A stretch of DNA of 20,853 nucleotides from a virus, in the IMG/VR virus record IMGVR_UViG_3300043466_001609, positions 1 through 20,853 of that record, one strand, 5' to 3'. Shown one piece after another: positions 1 through 5,628 of this stretch (position 1 is the first letter of the stretch; the number at the start of each line of letters is the position of its first letter). The notes under the pieces are model-generated. The model had not been told where the DNA came from, ran no database searches, and saw nothing but the letters and a program-made list of their open reading frames with translations. The position numbers and the translations under genes were made by a program.

Positions 1-18
1 CTCTTGAGTTGGGAGAGC

Positions 19-246
19 TTAACCCTTGTCAATCCAGTGGAGTTCATCGTGCTTGATTTTTCCGAGTACGTCGTCTGCTACGGCTTGCAGCCAAAGGTAA
101 TCGTAGTTCGTGGCGTATCTGGTGAAGCACCGTGTGTCCTCGTCGTCTTTGAGGTTGTAGTTCTTCCAGTATTCGATGCGTCGCTCTTTGGCGTAATCAC
201 GAATGTTCTTCGCGATTTCCGCGCGTTCTGCTTTTGTATAGCTCAT
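19..246 (-). CDS. Hypothetical protein, 75 aa
   Basis: I do not recognise this protein. It starts MSYTKAERAEIAKNIRDYA and is rich in charged residues and aromatics (several Tyr and Trp), with no membrane segment, so it is probably a small soluble helical protein. I chose the ATG at 246 because the upstream in-frame option is only a TTG at 276. It is the last gene visible in the P1 operon, and its first 50 bases overlap the small membrane-protein gene upstream. Early-operon position and small size fit a phage accessory or host-takeover protein, but that is inference from place only. Confidence 0.7.
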   Translation of the reverse strand: MSYTKAERAEIAKNIRDYAKERRIEYWKNYNLKDDEDTRCFTRYATNYDYLWLQAVADDVLGKIKHDELHWIDKG

Positions 247-337
247 CTCGTAGGACAAAGAAAAAGAGTGAAACAAAGAGGTACCACCCGGTGAAGTCGA
301 AGATGCTCCACGTATCGAGGTAGCCGAGGTAGTTCAT
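197..337 (-). CDS. Small membrane protein, 46 aa
   Basis: This short gene reads MNYLGYLDTWSIFDF and continues into a hydrophobic stretch, about residues 18-30 (WYLFVSLFFFVLR). A charged tail rich in Arg, Lys and Glu follows, so a single-pass inner-membrane protein is likely. It starts with ATG two bases after the stop of the 31-aa ORF upstream and overlaps the start of the downstream gene by 50 bases, as expected in a compact phage operon. The hydrophobic stretch could partly be a by-product of the overlapping frame, but the overlap covers only the hydrophilic tail. No function can be assigned. Confidence 0.5.
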   Translation of the reverse strand: MNYLGYLDTWSIFDFTGWYLFVSLFFFVLRDELYKSRTRGNREEHS

Positions 338-339
338 GT

Positions 340-435
340 TTAAGGCTTGTTGTTCGCTGTTTGGGTGTTGTTTAGGGTCACAGAAGGAAACTCATTTCCC
401 TCTGTGGAATAGTCACCAGCCAGAGTCGCAGCCAT
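340..435 (-). CDS. Possible 31-aa ORF
   Basis: The reading starts MAATLAGDYSTEG and ends NNTQTANNKP. It is in the same frame as the 58-aa gene upstream and is separated from it by a TAA and a TAG. It repeats the AGDY end of that protein, so it may be a detached tail created by a small duplication rather than a gene of its own. The next gene starts two bases after its stop, which suits a real operon member. Very short and without recognisable features, so confidence is low. Confidence 0.25.
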   Translation of the reverse strand: MAATLAGDYSTEGNEFPSVTLNNTQTANNKP

Positions 436-465
436 AGTCACCAGCTAGAGTTAATAGTCACCAGC
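409..465. repeat. Three 12-bp direct repeats
   Basis: The 12-mer ATAGTCACCAGC occurs at 409-420, 434-445 and 454-465, with offsets of 25 and 20 bases. The copy at 454-465 encodes the last residues (AGDY) of the 58-aa protein. The copy at 409-420 encodes AGDY again in the 31-aa ORF, in the same frame. The middle copy is in another frame and supplies the ATG of the 31-aa ORF. The pattern suggests a small local duplication. Confidence 0.8.
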
Positions 466-627
466 CTGTTTTGAGGTCAAGAATTCGTTTAGCAGTTCAA
501 TCAACCGGTGTACGTCATCGCATTCGAAGCTGCCGATTTTGTTGCCATCAACAAAAAGGTCATAACCGTAGGTATCACAGCACCCATCGTCGCATGTGTG
601 GTGGTAATCCTCAAGGGTTATTTTCAT
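451..627 (-). CDS. Hypothetical acidic protein, 58 aa
   Basis: Not recognised. The product begins MKITLEDYHHTCDDGCC and contains a Cys/His-rich patch (H-x2-C-x3-C-C) that could bind a metal, then YGYDLFVDGNKIGSFEC, which looks like a beta-hairpin, then a helix. I chose the ATG at 627 over the upstream TTG at 651 because an AGAGG lies just before it. It overlaps the preceding 50-aa gene by 17 bases. The C-terminus AGDY is part of a repeated DNA unit. Confidence 0.65.
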   Translation of the reverse strand: MKITLEDYHHTCDDGCCDTYGYDLFVDGNKIGSFECDDVHRLIELLNEFLTSKQAGDY

Positions 628-763
628 TTGCCTCTTGTTTGCGGTAGACAATATCTGCCCTGCCTTCGAGCCAGCCGTTAAAGAAAGAAAACCAGTCGAG
701 GTCCTCGTGGTCTATTTCGTTCCAGCGGTCCCGCGCCCTTCCGATGAGTTCAGTGCTGTTCAT
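611..763 (-). CDS. Hypothetical protein, 50 aa
   Basis: This small gene reads MNSTELIGRARDRWNEIDHE and ends YRKQEANENNP. It is hydrophilic and probably helical, with an aromatic DWFSFFNGW core. It starts with ATG and overlaps the start of the 58-aa gene downstream by 17 bases. It fills what would otherwise be a 160-base hole in a tightly packed operon, which supports it being real. Function unknown. Confidence 0.6.
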   Translation of the reverse strand: MNSTELIGRARDRWNEIDHEDLDWFSFFNGWLEGRADIVYRKQEANENNP

Positions 764-787
764 CTCGTTGTAAATCCTACTGTGTTT

Positions 788-1024
788 TTACAACCGCTGA
801 GGCGGTGCGATTTGACCTGTCTTAATTTCATCCATGACTACCGCGTCTATTGCTTCTATCATCTTTACTAATGTATCTCGTAATTCCTTAAGACTCCTTC
901 CTAAGAGAAGGGGTTCGCCCTTCACAATAAATTCGCCCTTATCATCAAAGCATAAGTACTCAAGCGAGTAGTACGGAGGGCGGGTTGCCTCTTGAACAAC
1001 CCTATACTCAATTTTCCTAGCCAT
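788..1024 (-). CDS. Hypothetical protein, 78 aa
   Basis: Not recognised. The N-terminal half (MARKIEYRVVQEATRPPYYS) looks like beta strands, followed by FDDKGEFIVKGEPLLLG and then a helix (SLKELRDTLVKMIEAIDAVV). A beta-beta-alpha fold of the kind seen in many phage early proteins is plausible. No Cys and no membrane segment. ATG start at 1024, spaced 32 bases after the upstream gene and 24 bases before the 50-aa gene. Confidence 0.75.
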   Translation of the reverse strand: MARKIEYRVVQEATRPPYYSLEYLCFDDKGEFIVKGEPLLLGRSLKELRDTLVKMIEAIDAVVMDEIKTGQIAPPQRL

Positions 1025-1056
1025 CTTGTCTTTGTTTTAAGTGTTTTTACAACCGT

Positions 1057-1239
1057 TCAGGGTTGAACTCCTAAGGATTCCTTAGCGGTTCCTTGTGCGA
1101 GCTTCTCCGCGTACTGCCTCTCCATAATCCTTCGGGCCATAGCCATCCCCAGAGCCATCTCCGGGTTCTGTGCGTGGATCTTAATCTCGGTTCGAACCAG
1201 CTCTCGCGTAATTGAGGCGAGCATTCCTTCGTGTGTCAT
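1057..1239 (-). CDS. Hypothetical helical protein, 60 aa
   Basis: Not recognised. The sequence MTHEGMLASITRELVRTEIK continues as one nearly unbroken amphipathic helix to about residue 50, with an unusual run of Met and Ala (MALGMAMARRIMERQ). It could be a small oligomeric or helix-bundle protein. ATG start, nine bases downstream of the 74-aa gene, in the P1 operon. Confidence 0.65.
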   Translation of the reverse strand: MTHEGMLASITRELVRTEIKIHAQNPEMALGMAMARRIMERQYAEKLAQGTAKESLGVQP

Positions 1240-1248
1240 TGCTTGATG

Positions 1249-1473
1249 TTATAGGACGTAAGATAGAAATCGTGCCATATCGGTCTGGCTGTAAACTCCC
1301 CTCATATCTGGACGCGCCCGGTGGGTGAGGAGCCGAGCCTTGAGACGTTCGTAAAGGTCCTCCGTCATTTCCGAGTGCAGAATCGCATCCTCTGTAGGTG
1401 CGTCGTCCCACAGTACGGAACCTTCTTGAAGCCTCAAGAGCTCCACCCGCATATCCCATTCCGATAGTTCCAT
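1249..1473 (-). CDS. Hypothetical protein, 74 aa
   Basis: Not recognised. It starts MELSEWDMRVELLRLQEGS and is mixed helical, acidic in the first half and Arg-rich in the second (LKARLLTHRARPDMRG). The ATG at 1473 overlaps the stop of the upstream gene as TGATG, which decides this start over a longer in-frame option at 1533 and suggests coupled translation. Function unknown. Confidence 0.7.
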   Translation of the reverse strand: MELSEWDMRVELLRLQEGSVLWDDAPTEDAILHSEMTEDLYERLKARLLTHRARPDMRGVYSQTDMARFLSYVL

Positions 1474-1697
1474 CAGTTGACCATGTGGGTTATTCCTTGT
1501 TCGTCTAGGCATTCGTAAAGTTCCGCGCGGCACCGTTCCACGATTCGGGCTTCTTCGTCGTCGTGGATTTCGTGCTTGAGCTTCATCCGAAGGTTGTACA
1601 GGTACCTACGTACCGCGGTAACAACCTCGTGTCCTTGCGTAGCGTGGTTGTACTCCTCCCACTCTTCGGGAAGGTTATACTCTAGTGTGGCTTTCAT
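1473..1697 (-). CDS. Hypothetical protein, 74 aa
   Basis: Not recognised. It begins MKATLEYNLPEEWEEYNHA and continues as a charged helical protein. The N-terminal pattern, a short strand ending in LPEEWEE followed by helices, resembles small phage proteins of unknown role. Its stop overlaps the next start as TGATG, and its own start overlaps the previous gene by 23 bases. Confidence 0.7.
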   Translation of the reverse strand: MKATLEYNLPEEWEEYNHATQGHEVVTAVRRYLYNLRMKLKHEIHDDEEARIVERCRAELYECLDEQGITHMVN

Positions 1698-1857
1698 CTT
1701 TCGAAGCGTAGTAAGCCGTCCGGATCCTTTGGCCGATGGAGCGCTTGAAGTCTTCGAGGAGCCGCTCGAGGTCGCGCTCCCATTGCAGGTCTTCCTGCCA
1801 GTCGTTGAAATCCTTCGCGGGACGTTCCGGGTAGGAGGTGCTTTGAATATTCGGCAT
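1675..1857 (-). CDS. Hypothetical protein, 60 aa
   Basis: Not recognised. The product MPNIQSTSYPERPAKDFNDW is followed by a charged helix rich in Glu, Asp and Arg (WERDLERLLEDFKRSIGQR). It has no Cys and no membrane segment. ATG start, four bases after the upstream stop and overlapping the downstream start by 23 bases. Confidence 0.65.
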   Translation of the reverse strand: MPNIQSTSYPERPAKDFNDWQEDLQWERDLERLLEDFKRSIGQRIRTAYYASKDESHTRV

Positions 1858-1861
1858 CGGT

Positions 1862-2107
1862 TCAGTGTTGGAAGTTTTTCAAGACGTAGTAGTACTGATA
1901 TCCGCAGTCGTCGTCCTCAATCCAGTTCTCGGTCATGTAGCCGAGTACGTGGTTTTCCTTCAGGATGTTTCGCATGAGCTCCACATCGCACTCCCTCCAG
2001 TAGCCGAAGCGGAAGGTGAGCTGGTTCTCATCCCACTTCGTGATGCGGACTTGAAAATCCCCGAACGTTTCTTCGAGGATTCTGAGGGTCTTGCTATCAA
2101 TTTGCAT
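1862..2107 (-). CDS. Hypothetical protein, 81 aa
   Basis: Not recognised. It starts MQIDSKTLRILEETFGDFQV and alternates predicted strands and helices (QVRITKWDENQLTFRFGYW, then VELMRNILKENH), with many aromatics near the C-terminus (GYQYYYVLKNF). The ATG at 2107 overlaps the upstream stop as TGATG, favouring it over the GTG one codon earlier. A compact alpha/beta fold is likely. Second gene after promoter P1. Confidence 0.7.
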   Translation of the reverse strand: MQIDSKTLRILEETFGDFQVRITKWDENQLTFRFGYWRECDVELMRNILKENHVLGYMTENWIEDDDCGYQYYYVLKNFQH

Positions 2108-2289
2108 CACAGTGAGCTTACCAGACGGTCAAACTTCATGCGAACTTGGAAAAGCTCGTCGCGTGCTGCGTCGTAGCCTGTGAGGTTGTGCTCCATCAAG
2201 TGATGGTAAGACTCCGAGTGGAGCTTGAGGGCTTCGGTGAACATATCGCGAAGTTGCTCGCGCTGCTCGGGGGAAAGTTTCTGTTCCAT
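2107..2289 (-). CDS. First gene of P1 operon, 60 aa
   Basis: Not recognised. The protein MEQKLSPEQREQLRDMFTEA is an all-helical, probably two-helix protein with several His residues (LKLHSESYHHLMEHN). It is the first gene after promoter P1. The distance from the -7 box to its ATG equals the distance at promoter P2, so the two transcripts have nearly the same 5' leader. It ends in a TGATG overlap with the next gene. Confidence 0.75.
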   Translation of the reverse strand: MEQKLSPEQREQLRDMFTEALKLHSESYHHLMEHNLTGYDAARDELFQVRMKFDRLVSSL

Positions 2290-2309
2290 TGTCTTGTTGT
2301 TTGACCTTC

Positions 2310-2342
2310 CAAAGATAGAGAAAAGTTTTCTTTTCCTCCAAA
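2310..2342 (-). promoter_or_regulatory. Promoter P1, Bacteroidota type
   Basis: On the minus strand TTTG (2342-2339) is followed by a 21-base spacer and TATCTTTG (2317-2310), matching the -33 TTTG / -7 TAnnTTTG consensus known for the Bacteroidota primary sigma factor. The leader carries TCAAACAAC, and the start codon lies just after it. The same boxes, spacer length, GAGGAAA at the start of the spacer, and leader word occur at P2. An imperfect palindrome (CTCC-AAATATTT-CGGAG) surrounds the -33 box and could be an operator. Confidence 0.85.
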
Positions 2343-2383
2343 TATTTCGGAGAAATTTTTACCCTTTCTCCTACTTCTCCCAT

Positions 2384-2405
2384 GAGACGTAGCAAACTAC
2401 GGCTC
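2384..2405 (-). other. Hairpin after replication operon
   Basis: The minus-strand RNA can form a nine-pair stem with one mismatch (GAG-C-CGTAG / CTACG-T-CTC) and a TTTG loop, nine bases after the stop of the Cys-rich gene. No U-tract follows, so it is not a standard intrinsic terminator. It may be an attenuator or a stabilising 3' structure before P1. Confidence 0.4.
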
Positions 2406-2413
2406 TCTGTTTC

Positions 2414-2890
2414 TCATCCGGGAACTCCCGTACCATTGTCGGGTCCCCCATGCAGCGACTGATAAACTCGCTCCGTTTCTCGCTGGATGTAGGTTTCGGT
2501 ATCGGCATTGACGGTCTTTTTTAGGTTCTCTATCATTCCTCGTACGCAAGATGAGCAATTACTCGGTACCTCGTTCGTGCCGTAGGTACGGTTGTACATC
2601 TCCACCAGCATCGCGTTTTGCTCTCTGGAGATATAGTTCTCCAGCGAGTTCACAAACTCCCGAATCTCTGCAAGGTCCTCCGGCCGTACGGTAGGCCCCC
2701 ACTTCCCGATAGGGCAGGACTCCGACTTCAGCGAAGCCTTCGCCGGCATGAAGCACCCGCACAGGGTCCCTCCTTTGACCTTCTTTCGCTTGAGGAGCGT
2801 TCCGCACGATCTGGTAGAGGGGTTGAAGTGCTCACAGCCCTTGCATATCTCCAGACGCGCGGCCCTTGTGTTTTGCGATGCTAACAGCAT
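2414..2890 (-). CDS. Cys-rich putative zinc-binding protein, 158 aa
   Basis: The N-terminal 60 residues carry spaced cysteines: C16, C19, C29, C44, C46 and C59, in the context ICKGCEHF, SCGTLL and LCGCFMPAK. A second CxxC (CSSC) lies near residue 112. These look like one or two zinc-binding sites. The C-terminal part is charged and helical. Small proteins with this CKGCEHF pattern are common in Bacteroidota phages, to my knowledge without an assigned function. It is the last gene of the P2 operon and its start overlaps the end of the sigma-like gene by 59 bases, so the two may be co-regulated. No catalytic motif is visible. Confidence 0.75.
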   Translation of the reverse strand: MLLASQNTRAARLEICKGCEHFNPSTRSCGTLLKRKKVKGGTLCGCFMPAKASLKSESCPIGKWGPTVRPEDLAEIREFVNSLENYISREQNAMLVEMYNRTYGTNEVPSNCSSCVRGMIENLKKTVNADTETYIQRETERVYQSLHGGPDNGTGVPG

Positions 2891-3329
2891 TTGCGAGGAT
2901 TTTCTTGGTTCGGTGAAGGGACTGATATAGGGTAGCCGGGTGGATATCTGCCTCCCGCGCTACCTCCGAGAGCTTGTGGCCGTCGAGGTAGAGCCGGATT
3001 ACCATCTTGTCGAACCACGGAAGACGGTCGATGAAGAGTTCTATTTGCTCCAGCTTCAGCGACCTTTCCATCCCGGGCTCGTACACCGGCTCCTTCCCTT
3101 CGGGGGTTTCTTGGATGTTGTAGAGGCTCTTGAACTTCCCTCTGGTGGCCTCCATGTACATCGCGGTACAAAAGTACCCCATCGGCTTCTCGGGGAAGGT
3201 CTTGTCTATCACACGGAGGTAGACGTGGTTCACAAGGTCGTGCTTGTCCGCCGTGAACCTTCCCGCGATTTTCAGCAGGTACCGATATTCTTTGGTGACA
3301 AAGTCATCCCACGAGGCCTTCGAGTTCAC
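2832..3329 (-). CDS. Sigma-70 family (ECF-like) sigma factor
   Basis: The 165-aa product resembles a short two-domain sigma factor. Residues 28-62 (DKHDLVNHVYLRVI and the following helix) fit region 2, which contacts core RNA polymerase and the -10 element. Residues 100-146 (LPWFDKMVIRLYLDG, then KLSEVAREADIHPATLYQSL) fit the region 4 helix-turn-helix. It probably starts at GTG 3329, because the first in-frame ATG is residue 50, inside region 2. It overlaps ninG by 26 bases. In lambda the gene after the nin region is the late regulator Q, so a role in switching to late transcription is a reasonable inference. A non-sigma HTH regulator is the alternative. Confidence 0.75.
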   Translation of the reverse strand: MNSKASWDDFVTKEYRYLLKIAGRFTADKHDLVNHVYLRVIDKTFPEKPMGYFCTAMYMEATRGKFKSLYNIQETPEGKEPVYEPGMERSLKLEQIELFIDRLPWFDKMVIRLYLDGHKLSEVAREADIHPATLYQSLHRTKKILANAVSIAKHKGRASGDMQGL

Positions 3330-3702
3330 GGAGTTCTTTCGAAAACAGGGCTATCATTCCCTGTAAATCTTCATTGCTATAACCCGCTCGCGCCTGAGAC
3401 TTGATGTACAGCTCTTCGGCCGTTCCTTCTCCGTAGGTGCTGTCCAGCTTCCTTGAGAACGCGTACTGCTGGCCTCCGTTCATGTTGCACCGCTTGCACT
3501 GAAACTGAACGTTCACCGGATCCCACCGCGTCGCGAATTTCGCTCGCGTGATGAAGTGGCCCGCGTCGACTTCCTTCCAGTGCCTCCGGGTTCCGCAGGT
3601 GAAGCAGTCGGAGAATCCGTACTCGTCACACACCCGTAGGCGGACGTAGTGCGAGAACACCTTGTCCAGCTTCGCGATTAGGGCTGCCCGCTTTGTTGCC
3701 AT
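3304..3702 (-). CDS. ninG: Recombination protein NinG (Rap-like)
   Basis: The 132-aa product has the NinG pattern: C33-x2-C36 (CFTCG), then VDAGHFITR with H49, then C69-x2-C72 (CKRCN), and GGQQYAFSRKLDSTYG. In lambda, NinG/Rap is a structure-specific endonuclease that acts on recombination intermediates together with the phage annealing pathway. The Cys pairs should hold a zinc and the His lies in an HNH-like site. The ATG at 3702 begins MATKRAALIAKLDKVFSHYV, as in family members; the reading continues open upstream but overlaps another gene. It sits between the unknown 176-aa gene and the sigma-like gene, the same neighbourhood as in lambda. Confidence 0.9.
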   Translation of the reverse strand: MATKRAALIAKLDKVFSHYVRLRVCDEYGFSDCFTCGTRRHWKEVDAGHFITRAKFATRWDPVNVQFQCKRCNMNGGQQYAFSRKLDSTYGEGTAEELYIKSQARAGYSNEDLQGMIALFSKELRELEGLVG

Positions 3703-4208
3703 CTTTCTCGGTCTCTGGCTTTGATTTCTTCGCGCTCCTGCGGCCCCAACTTCGGCCGGCGTGAGAGGATTTCGGCGAATGTAGGCCGAACCTCCGGGAG
3801 GGAGTCTATAATCTCCTGAAAAGACCGTGACGCGAGGGCTTCCTCTTGGATGGCTTCCTTGTAGTGCTTCTCCCGGAACTCGCACGCCACGTTTACGTCG
3901 TAGTCTCGGAGCGCTTTGCAAATCGTTGGAGTGTCCAGCCGCCCGTAGATTTCGATTTTCCCGCGGCGGATCTGCGCAAACACGTGAACCACCTCCTCGA
4001 CCTTGAGCGTTTTAAACTCTTCGATGATATCGTCGACTGCTGTGTAGATATCCTCCTCGTTCGAGAACGTGTTATTGACCTTTACCGCCCGCATGAGCTG
4101 GACGAGCTCGCGCCCGAGGAGCGCCCGAAGGTAGGTGAGGTCCTCAGATTTCGCCCGTGAAACGCTCAGTCCATGCCGGTGGATTACCTCCGGCTCCCCT
4201 ACTTTCAA
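3678..4208 (-). CDS. Unknown replication-operon protein, 176 aa
   Basis: I do not recognise a named family. The core, SEDLTYLRALLGRELVQLMR followed by VNNTFSNEEDIYTAVDDII and VVHVFAQIRRGKIEIYGRL, looks conserved and helical. The C-terminus is charged and disordered. It lies directly after the initiator gene, the place of the helicase loader in lambda (P), which makes replication support a fair guess. The start is uncertain: TTG 4208 gives a 65-base overlap with the initiator gene, while ATG 4325 gives 182 bases and adds residues that look like out-of-frame translation of the initiator. It overlaps ninG by 25 bases. Confidence 0.65.
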   Translation of the reverse strand: MKVGEPEVIHRHGLSVSRAKSEDLTYLRALLGRELVQLMRAVKVNNTFSNEEDIYTAVDDIIEEFKTLKVEEVVHVFAQIRRGKIEIYGRLDTPTICKALRDYDVNVACEFREKHYKEAIQEEALASRSFQEIIDSLPEVRPTFAEILSRRPKLGPQEREEIKARDRERWQQSGQP

Positions 4209-4908
4209 AATGCCTTGTGAATCCCTCTCGCGTAAGGTTAACGCCTCCGTTGCCTTTGAGGGGAAAGAGACCGCGCCACCCGGCTGCGATGCTCTGGCCG
4301 ATAATCCCAATTGCCGTTCGCTCATTGTTGTCTGAGAGTTTCTGAAGTGAATGTAAAGCGGTCTGCTGTGATACGTGGGACTTGTACTTAAACCCGAACT
4401 CTTTCGCCCGGTACTCTTTCCAGTTCTCCCACGCATTCGAAAAGTCGGAAGAATCGAATGGAAGAACAACCTCCTCCTTCTTTTCCTCCACCACACCACG
4501 CGCACGCGTGTTCTTTCTAGTATCCTTTAAACTACTCTTTTTAGTAGTCTTTATAGTATGTGTTCGGATTTGAACTTCTTCAGGTTCAGATTTGAACTTC
4601 TCAGAGTTCAGATTTGAACTTTTGGAGTTCAGAATTGAACAAGTTCCATTTTGAACAAGTTCAGAAATGAACAACTTCCGGCTGGATGCGTAACCGTCCC
4701 GAGAGAGGTATCCGAGGTCCAGAAGCTTCTTGATTGTCTTTCGGATTTGCACCTCCGAGGTATCGCACCGTTGCGCGAGGAATTCATTCGAAGCGAAACA
4801 ATCCTTGCCTGTATCGGCGTAGGATTGAATCACCGCGAGGAAGATGCGTTCGTGAAGGGAGAGAGGGAGCGCCCAGATGCGTTCCGGGATCCAGAGACCG
4901 TGGTTCAT
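4144..4908 (-). CDS. Phage replication initiator, HTH_36-like
   Basis: The 254-aa product has an N-terminal winged-helix domain, about residues 1-75 (ALPLSLHERIFLAVIQSYAD, then SNEFLAQRCDTSEVQIRKTI), of the HTH_36 type found in phage replication proteins. A low-complexity Ser/Asn/Glu then Lys-rich linker follows, about 79-150. A C-terminal helical domain (AWENWKEYRAKEFGFKYKSH, then AIGIIGQSIAAGWRGLFPL) resembles the end of phage replisome organisers. The linker is encoded by the six iterons and AT-rich tract of a candidate origin, as in lambda O. ATG 4908 overlaps the upstream stop as ATGA. By analogy it binds the origin and recruits a helicase; this is inferred. Confidence 0.8.
   Translation of the reverse strand: MNHGLWIPERIWALPLSLHERIFLAVIQSYADTGKDCFASNEFLAQRCDTSEVQIRKTIKKLLDLGYLSRDGYASSRKLFISELVQNGTCSILNSKSSNLNSEKFKSEPEEVQIRTHTIKTTKKSSLKDTRKNTRARGVVEEKKEEVVLPFDSSDFSNAWENWKEYRAKEFGFKYKSHVSQQTALHSLQKLSDNNERTAIGIIGQSIAAGWRGLFPLKGNGGVNLTREGFTRHFESRGAGGNPPAWTERFTGEI
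4511..4672. other. Candidate replication origin (iterons plus AT-rich DUE)
   Basis: Six copies of an imperfect palindrome, consensus GTTCAGATTTGAAC, lie at 4562-4575, 4584-4597, 4606-4619, 4627-4640, 4643-4656 and 4659-4672. Start-to-start spacings are 22, 22, 21, 16 and 16 bases; the first three are close to two helical turns. Beside them, 4511-4560 has only 13 G or C in 50 bases and contains the inverted repeat ACTACT-CTTTTT-AGTAGT at 4531-4548. All of this lies inside the initiator gene, in the part encoding a linker, the arrangement of the lambda origin in gene O. Origin function is inferred. Confidence 0.8.
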
Positions 4909-5126
4909 TCGATTTGTTGCTCGGTACGGGTTACGAGTTCTGCGATCTCGCCGTAAGAGAGTCCCGAATATCGATGAAATTCCCGAATGTGCTTCAGGAA
5001 CGGAGCCGGGTTCTTGCGTCCCCAGTTGTGAATACACGCTTCTGTGACTCCGAAATAGGCCGCGGCTCTGGTCAAAGTCCCGAAATGAAATCTCAGAACG
5101 GTTTGGAGTTCGGTAGGCTTTCGCAT
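4905..5126 (-). CDS. Cro-size helix-turn-helix protein, 73 aa
   Basis: Residues 15-45 (FGTLTRAAAYFGVTEACIHN, then WGRK) form a helix-turn-helix like those of small Cro/YdaS-type DNA-binding proteins; Gly and Val at the turn and the Trp in the second helix fit. The C-terminal half (YSGLSYGEIAELVTRTEQQ) looks like further helices. It probably binds operators or the nearby origin. It is in the replication operon, directly before the initiator, with which it overlaps as ATGA. The palindromes at the P1 and P2 -33 boxes or the iterons are possible targets, but this is speculation. ATG start at 5126. Confidence 0.75.
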   Translation of the reverse strand: MRKPTELQTVLRFHFGTLTRAAAYFGVTEACIHNWGRKNPAPFLKHIREFHRYSGLSYGEIAELVTRTEQQIE

Positions 5127-5266
5127 TGTTGGATGAATTGTTCCGCTTCTTCGCGGGTTAGGTTTCCGAGACGCATCAACCCAGACAGGTTTGCGAACGG
5201 GCTGGTCCTCCAGTACACCCGCAAATCCGTCTGAGTTGTTTTGTCCTGTGCAAGGGGTCGGGCCAT
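5093..5266 (-). CDS. Hypothetical protein, 57 aa
   Basis: Not recognised. It reads MARPLAQDKTTQTDLRVYWR and ends EEAEQFIQQCESLPNSKPF. The second half (GNLTREEAEQFIQQCESL) looks like a short helical domain. The ATG at 5266 overlaps the stop of the OB-like gene as TAATG, which fixes the start. It overlaps the HTH gene by 34 bases. Function unknown. Confidence 0.65.
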   Translation of the reverse strand: MARPLAQDKTTQTDLRVYWRTSPFANLSGLMRLGNLTREEAEQFIQQCESLPNSKPF

Positions 5267-5628
5267 TAACGGCTTGCGATTTTGTCGCGAAGCTCCAGAA
5301 GCCCGATAGCCGTCGATTCGATATCCTCCGGTGTTCTCGATCCGAGAGCGATAGCTTGACCTACGGACCAGCTTGCGTCGATGCGGCGCTGTGTGTCCGG
5401 AGAAGCTCCGAAGCTCTTTTGCTCCGGTCGCTGGAGCTTCCATTTCGTGAGGCCGCGCGGGTTCGGTTTCGCGTCCACGATTTCTACCTCGTCCCCGACC
5501 TTCCACGCGTCGGGCTTCTTTGCGTTTACCTCTCCGGCGCGGTTGTCCTCGAGGGTTACTTCCATGCGGTACATGAGTCCGTACTGTGACTCCCACGTTC
5601 CGCTCTGCTGAATCTCTGCAATCTTCAT
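5266..5628 (-). CDS. Putative OB-fold (ssDNA-binding-like) protein, 120 aa
   Basis: The N-terminal 70 residues (GTWESQYGLMYRMEVTLEDN, then AGEVNAK, WKVGDEVEIV and LTKWKLQRPE) look like an OB-fold barrel, with the aromatic residues and basic loops expected for single-stranded DNA binding. The C-terminal 45 residues are helical (RRIDASWSVGQAIALGSRT). Proteins of this build occur in replication operons of Bacteroidota phages. It lacks the acidic tail of typical SSBs, so it may instead be a recombination mediator or of other use. ATG 5628 overlaps the upstream stop as ATGA. Confidence 0.55.
   Translation of the reverse strand: MKIAEIQQSGTWESQYGLMYRMEVTLEDNRAGEVNAKKPDAWKVGDEVEIVDAKPNPRGLTKWKLQRPEQKSFGASPDTQRRIDASWSVGQAIALGSRTPEDIESTAIGLLELRDKIASR

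Noticed and set aside
3703-3921. Longer start for NinG
   Set aside because: The added residues are Arg/Pro/Gly-rich shadow translation of the 176-aa gene; the ATG at 3702 matches the usual family start.
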